NCBI GenBank assembly: GCA_021014945.1
Contig: MU266515.1
Coordinates: 1-57,336 of the forward strand
From: Leucogyrophana mollusca
Taxonomy: Eukaryota > Basidiomycota > Agaricomycetes > Boletales
Length of the DNA stretch: 57,336 nt
Direction of reading: 5' to 3'
How positions within the stretch are numbered: position 1 is the stretch's first letter; every line of letters starts with the position of its first letter. Below, in pieces: positions 12,119 through 23,757 of this stretch. A program made the position numbers and the translations under genes. The notes beneath the pieces are model-generated. The model saw only the letters and a program-made list of their open reading frames with translations, searched no databases and had not been told where the DNA came from.

Positions 12119-13788
12119 TCACACATCCCTGAGCCACTCGTCATCTAATAGCTCCAATGCAGTCGGTCGTGCCTGCGGGTCAACGGTCAAGCACCTTCGA
12201 ATAAAGGCTGCGGCGGCGGGGATGTCCTCTTCGTCCAAGATGCTATAGTTGCGCATGCATTCTTCAATCGGACGGGGGAACAGCTCTTTGATGCGAATGA
12301 GAGAACCTACAGATAGACAATATCAACCAGGAACGGTGAATCACAACATGCCTGGCTTACCTTCCTGATCGAAAAACTCAGATTGGCGTGGGCATGCCTC
12401 CAAAAAGCTCGTTGGGAACGGGCCGATGACTTCAAGAATTCGCTGGAGGTGGGAATCTTCGAGGCTGACTGACGAAGATTCGTAGAGTTGAAATAAAGCC
12501 GTTCCAATGAGGTATTCAAATACCTACAAGATGACCCTTCAGAAAACGACCGCAAGCAAAGAAGGAATGTGGTTTACCAAGCACCCCACGGACCATATGT
12601 CGATCGGCGTGGACCAAGGATGGCCAAGGATGACTTCTGGGGCACGGAGGAGCACCGGTTGGACCTGTTCTTCCGGGACTTTTCCAACGGGCGTTGCTAG
12701 AGGTTGGAACAGATTAGAAATCATGTGGAGATATGCGCACTAGCACGTACATTGACCATAATCTATCAAACAAACGCTAAGGTTGCTCATGTCTGGTCTG
12801 AGACCGAGATTGGGAAGGGGTTGAGACTTGACTGTAATAATGGGATCGGGAGACAAGTCCGGCTCAATACGAGGCTCGTAAGAAGTAGATGGAGATTCTT
12901 CGAGGAGGCGTCCTATATCCTCCTCTGCCTGTGCAACAGATACAAGCACATTATCGGGTTTTACATCTGAGGGTCGCCGTGGTTAGTCGTATACTTTTGT
13001 GCAGACAGAGACGAGATGGATTACCTGTGTGTACGAGGTTGCACTCGCGATGAAGGTAGTCAAGAGCGAGGAGTGTCTGCTTAACGGCACGTTTGGTGAG
13101 TCCAACCGGGAAGGAACGTCCATTGGTTTGCAGGTCACGCAACGCGACCATATCCCACCCGAGAACATCGGTGACGAAGCAGAGGTGGGGACCATGGTAG
13201 CTTTTGGCGATAAACGAGTCGTATAGGTGGAGACAGTGTTTGTAGCCTGGGTGATTTGGATTGGCCTTTTTGACGACTTTGAGTGCGTTTTCCTCGTGGA
13301 GCACGTCGTATAACACGCCCGCAGTGGCATTGACGGTGAGGACCTTGACAGCGACGTATTTCACGGGGTATGCGTTCCTAATATGGTGGCTCGTAAAAAT
13401 AGTTACCGCACTAAAACCGCCCCGACCAGGCTTACTTGTGGGTGCGTGCTAACCAGACGCTGGAGTACCCGGCCCAGTTAAGCTTCCTCACAATTTCGAG
13501 CTTGCCATCCGCCAGCTGCTGTCCCAGAGTAAGAGGGTAATACCCGTAGCCCTGCTCAGGCTTGAGCATGTGCGGTTCCTCGTCGCACACGAAGCGCTCG
13601 CCGTCGTCTCGGTCGCTGACGCGGACAGAGGACCATGTCTCGTTGTAAGGTTTGACATCGGAAGACATTTGTCGATTGGTCACGGACAAAGAGCGGGCAG
13701 CGTGAAACAGCAAACGAGAAGACGGGATATGCGTTCGCAGAGGCTGTCTCAGGGCATGACGAAGTGAGGTAGGCAGGAGGAGACGCAT
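12119..13788 (-). CDS. fungal SRPK-type serine/threonine protein kinase
   Basis: Spliced exons give a kinase related to SR-protein kinases, a group much expanded in basidiomycetes. Before the kinase domain is the linker EEPHMLKPEQGYGYYPLTLG. The domain has a nucleotide loop WAGYSSVWLA, the lysine in KYVAVKVL, a catalytic loop HTDVKPDN (the SRPK form of HRD), IDYGQ in place of DFG, and APEVILGHPWSTPIDIWSVG. It ends LLDDEWLRDV and a TGA at 12119-12121. All five introns restore frame. The first ATG adds 40 residues rich in Arg, Leu and Ser without acidic residues (MRLLLPTSLRHALRQPLR...), which resembles a mitochondrial presequence. An internal ATG at 13668 (MSSDVKPYNE) would omit it. Many proteins of this group have unknown substrates. 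Confidence 0.85.
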
Positions 13789-14125
13789 CTCGGAGAGTTT
13801 CCTACTCGCACCCGGACGACATAGCTAGGGTGACTTCCTCTGTTTGACGGTGTATGTTTCGATGGGTCCGAAGCCAGCAATCACATCTGTCGTAGGGCCT
13901 TCTGAGAGCTTTCAGCTGTGTTCTCTGTCGATATTTGGCCCTGACACATGCATATGCTTCACAGGAAAAATCGGAAGAATCAAGGTAGAATTCGTGCTCA
14001 ACAGCCGCTATAACGCAATTTTTTGACAGCTTCGCGTCCCCACACACATATGATGCTAGCCGAGTCCTTTACCAAGCATGCTCACCCACTTCTTCACTTC
14101 CCCCTAGTCAATTCAACCCACCACG
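13789..14125. other. divergent promoter region, kinase / TauD-like gene
   Basis: This 337-bp spacer separates two genes transcribed away from each other, so it should hold both promoters. No clear TATA box or repeat was seen. Confidence 0.45.
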
Positions 14126-15998
14126 ATGGTCGCAGCTCCTCCCTCTGAATATCCCGAGTCCCTCTATGGCTCTCTCGCCGATCTCGGTGCATACGACCTA
14201 ACGACCCATATCGGCACCCGCTTCCCCCCTTCCGTCCAGCTCTCCGCTCTCCTCGCCTCGCCTGACAAACTGGCCTCCTTGGCGACCCTCGTCTCCCACC
14301 GCGGAGTCGTCTTCTTCGCGGCCCAGGACATCCAGATCGCACAGCAGCTTGAGCTCGCGCAGCGCCTCGGCGAAGCGGCTGGTAAGCCAGAGACGTCGAA
14401 GCTGCATCGCCATCCGATCTCGGAGTCGATCGGGGAGCTCGGCGCTGAGGTTTCGGTTATCTCGTCGATGGGGTGCGTGTTTTCATTTGAGGTGTAATGT
14501 GTGTGGGATAGGCTGATGACGTACGCTATGTAGTGGTATATCTCGCGCTGGCTTACAGGAGGGGAGGCGTGCTGCTAATGGATGGCACGCCGATATCACA
14601 TTTGAACATGTTCCGTCTGATTACGCCGTAAGCACTCCTTCCCTTCTTCTCTCCCTCCCTCGATGCTCACAAATATGGGTACCCTTTCTAGATTCTCAAG
14701 ATGCACACCCTGCCAAAAGGTGAGTTCAAATCCAAGTCTTAACTGCTTCGCCGACTCAACATTGAATCCGACAGTGGGAGGAGACACCCTGGTACGCCCC
14801 ATCCCAGAAAACATCGACCCAGTGACTAACGCGTCCAATTACGTCCCTATCTCTGTTCATATTCTAGTGGGCAAGGTCAGGATAACCCCACTCACCTTCT
14901 ACTCACTCAACTAACTCATTCACGTCCCAATTCGCTCGCTCACTCCAACCTACCCACCCGTCAACTAACCCACTCGTCAACTAACCCACTCGCGAACAGC
15001 GGATATGAAGCATACGACCGTCTCTCCCCCGCATACCAGAAGTTCCTCGAGGGCCTCACGGCCATACACAATGCAGACTTCTTCATCGAGGTATATAGGC
15101 ACTAAGTCTGCCCCCCATGCCCCAACTCATCGCATTCAAATCCATTCCGTTGCGCCCCTCCAGATGTCCAAGCGTCTCGGTATGCGCATACAAGACCCGC
15201 GCGGCTCGCCCGAGAACACCGGCTCGGACCTGACCGCTGTCCAGTGCGTACGCTCATTTCCCCCCTCTTGCTTTTCTCTCCTTTCCCTGTCTTTCCACTC
15301 GATCGCCTCTCCGTTGAGAATCATCGCTGATCTTGCTGTATCCCATTTCCACAGCCCCGTGATCCGCACGCACCCCGTTACGGGCTTTAAGGCACTGTTC
15401 GTCAACAAGAGGTACGTCGCGTCTCGTGATTGCGTATTCAGTAATCTGAGTAGCTGAGCTACAGCTTCACGAAGCGGATTGTCGAGCTGACGGCTGACGA
15501 ATCTGACCACGTCCTCGAGTATCTCTTCAGGCATATCTCGGAGAACCATGATCTGCAGGTATGGCTTGTTTTCTGTCCGTTTCCTCTGCCCTTCGCTGCA
15601 CGCTGATTTGCGTGCCCGACAGGTGAGATACCGCTGGGAGAAGAACGACGTCGCAATCTGGGATAACAGAGCTACTTTCCACACCGCGACGTGAGTTAGT
15701 TCTGCTCTTTTCGCCATTCGCCACTACGCACTCCCTTCCATAAATCCCATGCCTCACCACTGCGCCTACATGCCTGCCATCCGCACGTTTTCGCCGGGTC
15801 CCCCTTACCTGCTAACATCTCGCACTTTTACTTTCACCTGTCGACCCGTGCGTGCTCCCCCGCTGACTCGTTGCACGTTCTCCCAGGAACGACTACACCG
15901 ATAACAGAGAAGGCAACCGTGCGGTTAGCATCGGCGAACGTCCGTACTTTGATCCTAAATCCAAGTCACGGAGGGAGGTGCTAGGCATTAGTGTCTGA
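14126..15998 (+). CDS. TauD/TfdA family Fe(II)/2-oxoglutarate dioxygenase (taurine dioxygenase-like)
   Basis: Multi-exon gene starting MVAAPPSEYPESLYGSLADL. Exons join to read NGWHADITFEHVPSDYAILK, VGGDTLWASGYEAYDRLSPA, FLEGLTAIHNADFFIEMSKR, HPVIRTHPVTGFKALFVN and RYRWEKNDVAIWDNRATFHT, ending VLGISV. The iron ligands are the HAD of WHADITFE (His-x-Asp) and the His of RATFHTATNDY; the 2-oxoglutarate arginine is expected further on, in REGNRAVS. Fungal enzymes of this type commonly release sulfite from taurine or other sulfonates, or act on related acids. The gene is convergent with the CmcJ/NvfI-like gene. The acceptor of the second exon is uncertain by a few codons; I prefer the one that gives MGRAANGWHAD. 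Confidence 0.88.
14959..14990 (+). repeat. 16-bp tandem repeat in a TauD intron
   Basis: Two perfect copies of cgtcaactaacccact, inside the pyrimidine-rich intron before the YEAYDR exon. Probably replication slippage. Confidence 0.8.
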
Positions 15999-16334
15999 GC
16001 CGGGTTTGGTGGTTGGTGCATAGAAGAACGCAAAGTAAGCCGTCGTCATAAACCCATCACCCCGGTGTTGTACTCGTAGATGTCTAGATATTTCAAATTT
16101 ATTGCTTATTGGTATCATCTGGTCCCGAGGGCCGTGACACTCATCACCCCGAGGTCCTCCAGATTCGGCACGCCAGTGAGTTTCACCTCCCTACTCTCAA
16201 TCGATAAGTCAGCCCAAAACGATCAACATGAAAGCAAGGTAATTCTACAAAGACTAAGGAGTACAGAGATCGATCTGACATATATGCAAAAGGTTGGATA
16301 CATAATACATGCCCGTCCACTCGTCTCCCACAGC
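15999..16334. other. convergent intergenic spacer
   Basis: Contains only the 3' flanks of the two convergent oxygenase-type genes. Nothing else was seen. Confidence 0.5.
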
Positions 16335-17334
16335 CTACTCCGTGTCAAAAACCAGGGCCCTAACCTCAATGGACTGCCTGTTTGGCGCATCCGGGGGGCT
16401 CGTAGAGTCCTTGAAGGCAGAGTGGGGCGTCAAGCGCGCCTTGTCCACATCCGAGTCAAAGCACTTGATCAGGGTGACTTCCTCAGGGGTCTGATCCGCC
16501 AAGAAGTACCATTTGTGCTGGGGATTATACCGAACGCTGAAGGTCGACCCTTCGCGGTCCGGGTAGATGAGGCGCGTAGACACCAGGTCGCGAGCAGGAT
16601 CAATGGAGCGGTAGTCGACAACAGCCAACGGATGGTGGGCGACGGGGTTGCCGATGGGCCTAGAGGAATTCCGTGTGTCAGGATGATGCACCTCGGCCTT
16701 CTGCTGCGACTGACCTCCAAACGTTTATGATGCGCACGCGGCCTTTAAGGAAGCGCTCTACATCATCGCCGAGGTGACGGTACACTCGGTTGACCCCGGC
16801 CTCGAAAGTTTGATCGACATGGACACGTTGCTAGATTAGCCTCACGTGTCAGTATGTTCTCATCAATGGTGGCATTGTAGACCCACCACTGGGCCCCGTG
16901 ATCCTTTGACCCCCGCAGCGCCCGCAGCATTCCGCCTACACAGCGAAGCGATCAGCAAATTCCAAGCACAACTCGCTCTGATTGCCGCACCTGATGGTGT
17001 GGTCAAAGATGACCACCTTCTTTGCCCCTGCGTGCGTCTTCAATATATCCTCTACTTCTTTGTAGTACCTGGTCTCGATGGCCTTCTCATCCACAAATTC
17101 CTTCTCTTCGCTGACATGCTTGATGAACTGGAAGCCGGTCTTGTCCAGCCCAACCGTGTCCTCTTTGCCCCGGATGTCATGGATAACCGCCGGGTGCGTG
17201 TCCTCCCCCACATTAGACCTCGGCACGCCCGCTGGCGGCTCTTCGACGTAGTTGTACGGGGGCTCGTCGTTGGCGGCTTTGTAGTAGTGCAGGGTCGTCT
17301 GGACGTCATGCGGGGCGAGTATAGCTACAGTCAT
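16335..17334 (-). CDS. CmcJ/NvfI family hydroxylase/methyltransferase-like enzyme
   Basis: Four exons give about 285 residues. The start is MTVAILAPHDVQTTLHYYKA, followed by HPAVIHDIRG, TGFQFIKHVSEEK and KKVVIFDHTIR. After two short introns it reads RVHVDQTFEAG, RIINVWRPIGNPVAHHPLAV and HKWYFLADQTPEEVTLIKCF, ending VRALVFDTE. This is the pattern of the family that includes the CmcJ chain of cephamycin 7-alpha-methoxylation and fungal NvfI/asaB-type enzymes. Many fungal members are annotated as 2-oxoglutarate-dependent oxygenase-like proteins in secondary metabolism. His-x-Asp in RVHVDQTF and the later His are the probable metal ligands. Its partner in this window may be the convergent TauD-like gene, but no common pathway is shown. 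Confidence 0.85.
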
Positions 17335-17918
17335 GTCTGGTTAGGTTAGCTGGTTGTTCTGAGATTCGAATGGGTGTGAAAGTGAGGACCCGCGCCGCGG
17401 TGCGCTTTTATAGGGTCTGGCGGACGGTATACTATAGCCAGGCTTCCATCGTTAATAATGCCCTCGCCAGTTGCTTGGTAAGAACGGTGAGAGTGGCTCG
17501 CTCTGGCGCAAGGGTGCAGTCAGGTGGCGTGCTTTGTCCCCTAAGTAACGAGCGATCTAGCTATTTTGTCAGACTCGTAGATAACATTGTCATTTCCCGC
17601 AGCTTCGGGGGGCGCTGCGCATCTTAGTTATCATCTTTGTCAGACCGATGCCCGCGGACGACGAGCGAAAGATGACTCGGAAAAATTATGCCATTTGCGA
17701 CTCACCTCGGAGGGGAGTTGTGAGAGTGCGCAGTGACTGGGCTTGTGGATGTGGTGGCTGTCATTGCACGATACTGTAATTCTGACGGTGCTCGAGGCAC
17801 ACCTGGCGAAGTTGAAACGACGAGATATCATCATCATTCGTGTGGTAGCCAAACTCGATGTTTGCATCGATACCATTATTATTCAATACAATCGATGGCA
17901 TTTCTAGTACACTAACGT
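17335..17918. other. intergenic, nothing recognised beyond a promoter
   Basis: Upstream region of the CmcJ/NvfI-like gene and 3' flank of the transporter gene. A TATA-like TATAAAAG occurs on the minus strand near 17407-17414, about 75 bp before the CmcJ-like ATG. Confidence 0.45.
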
Positions 17919-20379
17919 CTAGATGGCGTTGCTCTTACACGAAAAGGCGGAGCCGAAGAGTTGTTGGCGGTAGGAGATGATGATGGACTCTATCGAAGTC
18001 TGTATGGGGGCGGATCGTCAGTTAAAAAAACAAACGCCAATAGGAACGGGGAGCGGGAATGCGGAGGAACGCGCAGAAACGCGAATGTACCACATAACAC
18101 GCGCGAATGCACCACACATCAAGCGCGACAAAAACCGGCAGGACGAAAACCACGACTCACATAAGTCCCCGCAACAAGGATATACACGCCCAGCACTATC
18201 AAGAAATAGTTGAACGCGGTCTCCGCCGCGCGCCAGGGCCCGTCCCATCGTTTACCGCGGGGGTAGAGCTGCAGGTACGCCATGCCCCAGAATATAAACC
18301 TGTTCGTCCATGCATGCATATCATGTGTGAGTTCGTGCGAAGGTGGGAAAGAGCCTAGACGTACCCGAACCACCCGTCTTTACGCAAGTGGAGTATCAAT
18401 CAGCACCGGGCACGGAGAGCACAGCGAGAACGGGGGGGAAGGGGTAAAGGGGGGGCTCACCGAACAGTGAGCTCATGAGGCTGAGCATGTCGGAGAAGAA
18501 GGGTATGACCTCCGCGATGACGAACGCGAGGCCCCATGTCGTGGCTACGATGCCGACCCAGGCGGACCAGCCCACGAGGGTGTTGGAGTGCCGGTGGGGC
18601 GAGTTGCGGAAGAGGCGGAAGAAGATGAAGCGCGAGGTCACGGACTGGCGGGGTGGGGGCGTGTGGGGGTGAGGTTCAGGGTCAGTGGGGGGTCAGTGGG
18701 AGCGCGGATGTGTGAGGTGAGGACGTGTGAGTGAGGTGAGGACGTGTGAGTGAGGTGGGGGGACGTACAGAGTATAAGGCGCCGAGGAAGAGGATCGTGG
18801 GGATGATGAACGAGAACGCGATTTTCCGGTATGTGGTTTGGAGGGAGCCGACTGCGGGGGCTGTGACGTATTGGTTTCCTATGGGTGAGGTACGTGTCAG
18901 TGGAGGGTGGTGACATAGCACGAGACAAGGTGTGTTGCAACGAGGGAAAGTGTGAAAGACGAGTGGGCGAGAAGAGAAGAGACGAAGTGCGTAAAGAAGA
19001 CCGTGTGACAGCCAACTGGGTGTAAAGTGGGCGGCCGAATGGCGAGGTAAAGAGAAGAATAAACTAGGACATACCGGTCCAGTGATAGATCAAGCTTCCG
19101 CACACAGTATACACGATAATTTCGGCGATCGTCACCGCCCACAGCGCTATATCAATGTCAGGACGGTCGCTTTGACACGCGCCAAGCGTGCATACCTTTG
19201 GGGAACTCTTTCGGGTCTCTCATTTCCGCGATGAACTACGTAGCAAGTAAGGAATAAAGGTGAGCAGTGAAGACCAGGATGTGAAAGAATAGGAACGCAC
19301 GGAGGGCAGCGTGATTTGCCCGACGAGGGTATACGTGATGTTAAGGAACGCTGACATGCCTGGTGGCCCTCATCAGCCCCCGCACGCCCCCGTCCCAACA
19401 GCAGCCAGCTCACCAGATATATACGTAGTCCCCTTGACGGGCCACGCCGTCACCAGCGGCTCCACGCCCTCGACGTACCCAAACGGATGGCTCTGCACGC
19501 CCGCAAACACGATCGCCAGCACGATCGCGACGAATGTGAAGAACGCGGAGACGGTGCCGAGGGCGGAGAGCTGGTCGAGCGTGCGCGGGAGGGAGATGAA
19601 GAAGCACGCGATGGCGGCGATGAGGGAGAAGAGGATGGTGCAGGCGGCGGAGTCGGTGAGGGTGTTGAGGAGCTCGGCGCCGACGAGGACGTGCAGGGCT
19701 GAGACGGGGTTTTCGTTTGGTCGGTCGGTCGAGGTGAAGGAGGGTGGGGTGGGTGGGGAGGGAAGGGGAAGCGCGTCAAGAAGAGGGGACGGGAGAGGGA
19801 GAGGGAGAGAAGGCACCTTGGATAAATGTGTTATTGAGGAAGAAGAACACCGCTGTGATGTTATACGCGAGGTCGGACCCTCCGAAGAGCATGCGCCCGA
19901 TATCGCACGCGTCGCGGACTTCAGGGTGTTTCAGGCAGAAGCGCCAGAGTATGAGGGACGTGTAGAGGACGATGAAAGCGATGGCGAGGGTGAGGAGGAT
20001 TCCGGGGACGAGGCCGAGGACAGAGTAGGACCTGGATGAAGTGGTGGTATTTAGAAGTGGATGAGGCCGTGGTGGTAATGGCAGTCTAGAGAACGCACCA
20101 GGGGAAGGAGAGGATTGCGAGACATATGTATTCGGAGAACAGGAGAGCGGCTGTCTGGGCGCCACGTTTGGATTCAGGATGGACGCTGGTTGGTGGGACA
20201 TGGGGTGGGACTGGACTAACCTTTTGCCATGAACAGGTGCGATACTTGATGGCGTGATCTCGCTCTCGGTTGACCAGGTCTCTGAAGCTCTCAACGTCGT
20301 CTGATACACTCTCCTCGTACTCCTGCGCACTACCAGCCTTGATCTTGGCGTCCGTGTCTGTATTCTTGCTCGAGTTCAT
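17919..20379 (-). CDS. amino acid transporter, AAAP/SLC38-like (PF01490 type)
   Basis: At least nine exons join into a polytopic membrane protein: TAALLFSEYICLAILSFPW, VLGLVPGILLTLAIAFIVLY, FGGSDLAYNITAVFFFLNN, ALHVLVGAELLNTLTDS, FLNITYTLVGQITLPSFIAE, ALWAVTIAEIIVYTVCGSLI, NQYVTAPAVGSLQTTYRKIA and VTSRFIFFRLFRNSPHRHSN, with FNYFLIVLGVYILVAGTYTS at the end. The family exchanges neutral amino acids with protons across the plasma or vacuolar membrane. The soluble N-terminus (MNSSKNTDTDAKIKAGSAQE) is acidic. The chosen ATG at 20379 precedes it; an in-frame alternative lies upstream at 20475. The protein ends GSAFSCKSNAI, with TAG at 17919-17921. Introns are longer and richer in short repeats than in neighbouring genes. 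Confidence 0.85.
18712..18760 (+). repeat. 19-bp tandem repeat in a transporter intron
   Basis: About 2.6 copies of gtgaggtgaggacgtgtga lie within an intron of the amino acid transporter. The unit is purine/GT-rich on the plus strand. Confidence 0.75.
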
Positions 20380-21186
20380 GATGAATCCAGCTCCTCCGAT
20401 AACAACGATAAGAGAGGGAGGGATGTAGTTGGCAGAAGCAAGGGTGTGCGTGCCTCGTAGTATTGATGAGATCAAGTTATACTTATACCTCGACCGCCAT
20501 CATACTTATCCTGATCCGTTTGGAGCATCATGGAGGACAAGCGCATGATGGAATTTGCAGCCACAATGACGTGAACACTAAGTGTCAGTCACGCCCCTTC
20601 ACGCCGTCGCAAAGTCGCAGTGTGCCAGAGTGTGCCTCGCTCAAGTTTTCTGATCGACTCCAAAAATTAGGCGGTTCTGGTGCCTTGACAGCAGCAGTTG
20701 TCAGCCTAGTTCGAAACTCGAAGGTGGCAAAAGTTGTCGCTGCGTTCGAGTGGGTGGGAGACTTTGTTATTTATAGCACAAGCGCCAGACGGTGGCTCTA
20801 CATGCGTTTGTGGAGTTAAGGCATATAGCTCTAAGACAGGACGGACACTGGACGATGGGGCGTGATTTTGCAGTGCCGGAGCCGTCGGGTGGGGACAAGT
20901 GCTGGAGAGTGGTCTGACAGGCTGTCAGTGGTAACCAAATGTAGAAATCAGCCGACGACCGTCGCAATATTGGCGAGACTCGGCGTGGCCTAAATCGTCA
21001 TCTGTGCAGACTTGCTCGCCATCGTCAGCGTCTTGAGTGCAGTTCTCTCAAGGTGGGCACGTTGTGGACGACAACGAGCAAGGGGTGAAAAATAGAATGT
21101 GATCACGGTCACCTGACCCCGCCCGCGTACTTCCATCCATTTCCACGTGACCGACCAGCTAAACAGCTCTGACGACAACCACGACG
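20380..21186. other. divergent promoter region, transporter / Sld3-like gene
   Basis: This 807-bp region lies between two genes transcribed away from each other. No third gene was recognised; the frame at 20463-20819 lacks family features. Confidence 0.45.
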
Positions 21187-23411
21187 ATGGTGACGGTCTC
21201 TCCGCTCGCTCTGCACACGCCCACGCGCGTCAAATGGACAGCCCTGCAAGAGAAATCGATCAGCCGGGAATACCCATTCACCGACCTCGCAGACGAATCA
21301 CCCGACCAGTTCGTCGTGCGCACATATCTCCAGTTCCTCTGGCTTCCCGAGGTGATCTCACTCACTCCACTCCTCTTCCCCGCCTGCGAGCTCACACCGC
21401 ACACAGTCGATCATGCCGCTGACGCTGCTTATCCCCTCCATCCGACGCGTCTCTTCTTCGCGGCACCCCAGCGAACTCGAACACGAAAACACACACGCAC
21501 ACGCTCTCCACACCCTCATCCAGCCCCTTCTCCTCTCCGTCCGCACCTCCGCGAGCAAATACCACACCGAGCTCCCCCAGATCCTCGCAGACAACGGCGG
21601 AGCAGGCGAATTAGAGGAGACCATGATGTGGTTTGCGCTCAATTACGAAAAGTCCTCCGAAGACGAGGATGAGGAGCGCTGGAGGAATCAGTGGCTTGAG
21701 CGGCTTGAGAGGCGCGAGTACGTGTCGTGTATCGCTACAACACACCTTTCTCACAGGTCCGCACAGGGTACAGATCCAAATCCTCCTCTACTTCCTCAAA
21801 CTCTCCCTCCCTGGCCCACAAACACCCCTGCCACCCGTAACAATACCCGCGCCGGCTACCACCACATCATTCCCTACCAGCACCAGCACGCACTCGAGAA
21901 AGCGAAAGAGCAAGCCGAAGATAGTCATCCCTTCCACGACAGAGCGCCTCGAGTCTTTCATGGACAAGCTCTCGACCTGGCAGCTCCTCAGTTCCATGGA
22001 TGCGGGAGCACCGACCTCCCCAGGAAATCGGTCAGGTGATCGTGAACTCGAACGTGACTGGATGCAAGCGTTCTGCGAGGACGTCGTTGAGCCTCAGTAA
22101 GTAATTCCTCCACCGCCATCTCTACTTCTACTCCTACATACACGCCTACTTTCCCTGCTTCTGATGTTCCAGCCTAGATTTATCCGACGCTCACGCCTTT
22201 TGGTACCGAGTACTGACGATTAAGCCTATCTGAAATTTCTACATTCCCTTCCCTTCTAACAACTCCGTATTTCCCTTCCCTTCTCACCCCCACCTTTCTC
22301 CTCTCTACACAGGTTCAAGACCTCCCTCCCAGACATGTGCGCCCTCCTCCGGAACAAACTCTTCCCCCACTCCCCCTTCCCCGATAACCCCCCAGATTCA
22401 GATTCGCAAAAACCCCACGCGCAGCGATCAAAGCCACGCCCGTCCCATGCCCAGATATTAGAACCACAGACAAGCAAAACGTCCACCAGCCGACGGCCCT
22501 CCCCCGCCACCGCCACCGCCGCGGACGCACAGGCACGCGCCCGCTCCCGCTCCCTCTCCGTCTCCCTCGCGCAAGACCAGGCCCAGGACGGCGACAGGCG
22601 CACGTCCACGTCGACGATCAAGCGCGCGTTCAGCCGCGAGATCAGCATGTCGCGGGGGTTCAGGGGCGCGAAGGGGAAGCAGGACGCGGGGAAGGCGGCG
22701 CTGGGAGAGACCGCGGCGGAGACACAGGGCGCGGAAAAGGGGAAGCGGGGCGCGGGTGGTGAGAAAGAGAGGGAGAAAGAGAAAGCGGGGTCGGGGAGGG
22801 CGACGAAGCTTGCGGCATCGAAGTCGATGGGCGCGGTGACGCTCGTGGCCGCTACACCGACGAAGCCGCGCACGCTGGGGCGGAGCAAGTCGAGTCGGGC
22901 GGGGTCGTCTCGTGCAGCGAGTCCCAGCCCCAGTTTCATGGGAGCCTCTCAGGCTGGGCAAGGTTCCATGGACGCATCAGGTCAAAGCTTCGTGGGCGCA
23001 TCAGGTCGCAGCTCCAGCCCGGTCGACGTGGATACCGAGGACGACGACTTTGAGGTGGGTGGGGGCGGGTTTGAGGTCGACGGTTACAGTTATGGTGCTG
23101 GGGGGTTCGGGCGGAGTAGCAGTGAAGGCGAATTTGGGCGGAGTAGCAGCGGGGGGGAGTTTGGAGTGGGTAGTAGTGGAGGGGACTTTGGGCAGGGTAG
23201 CAGTGAGGGGGGAGATGGGGACGTGTTTGTGGAGGAGGGCAAGGAAGAGGCGGAAGAAGAGGAGATTTGGCTTCCTAGCAGCTCGCCGGACGTGCTCCTC
23301 CTTGGGATTTCGCCCCTCCGGCCGAGCAGGAGCCTGAAACGCGCTGCATCCGGGAGTCTCGGCGATGGTGGTGGGGGCGGAGGGGGGAAGAAGAGATCGC
23401 GGGTGGGGTAG
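21187..23411 (+). CDS. Sld3-like DNA replication regulator (tentative)
   Basis: Four exons. The N-terminus reads TPTRVKWTALQEKSISREYP and DQFVVRTYLQFLWLPESIMP. The third exon begins VQIQILLYFLKLSLPGP after an RRE codon split by an intron, then ERLESFMDKLSTWQLLSSMD and DWMQAFCEDVVEPQFKTSLP. This order matches what I recall of basidiomycete proteins carrying the SLD3 domain. In yeast Sld3 helps load Cdc45 at origins and binds Dpb11 when phosphorylated by CDK. The C-terminal half is disordered: Arg/Ser stretches with many SP and TP sites, KR-rich patches, a 27-bp repeat block, an acidic tract, then KKRSRVG. That composition would suit a nuclear CDK substrate. The family call rests on memory of pattern. 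Confidence 0.55.
23106..23213 (+). repeat. 27-bp coding tandem repeat
   Basis: Four diverged copies encode FGRSSSEGE, FGRSSSGGE, FGVGSSGGD and FGQGSSEGG in the disordered tail of the Sld3-like protein. Confidence 0.85.
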
Positions 23412-23757
23412 GCGGGAGTTTGGTGAGCACACGGACACGGAGACGCCTTTGTATCATGTCACTGCTGGGAACCTTCGTCACAATGACCTGCGCTGTGCTC
23501 TTTCATCGGATGCTACTTAGCTCATGAGCGTCCTTGGTTACTGGTCGAGTTGAATGACCACCATGGAGCTGCATGATGATGTAGGATTTGTTGATCCTCG
23601 AGTATGGTGTGCGATGGTGTCATGCTCTGATGAAATGTAGATAAGATGTGGACAAATGACCAATTAGCCGCCATCGGCTTCTTCTTGTATCGAACCTTCA
23701 AGCTGGGATCTGAGAGCTCAAGTACTCTCAAGTGCCACGCCAATAGCGATCCAACTG
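23412..23757. other. short intergenic spacer
   Basis: 3' flank of the Sld3-like gene and promoter of the rhodanese gene, in tandem. Nothing else was seen. Confidence 0.45.

Noticed and set aside
15136..15717. 193-codon minus-strand frame
   Set aside because: Runs antisense through several exons and introns of the TauD-like gene.
22256..22939. 227-codon minus-strand frame
   Set aside because: Antisense of the Arg/Ser/Ala-rich last exon of the Sld3-like gene; G/C-rich third positions keep it open.
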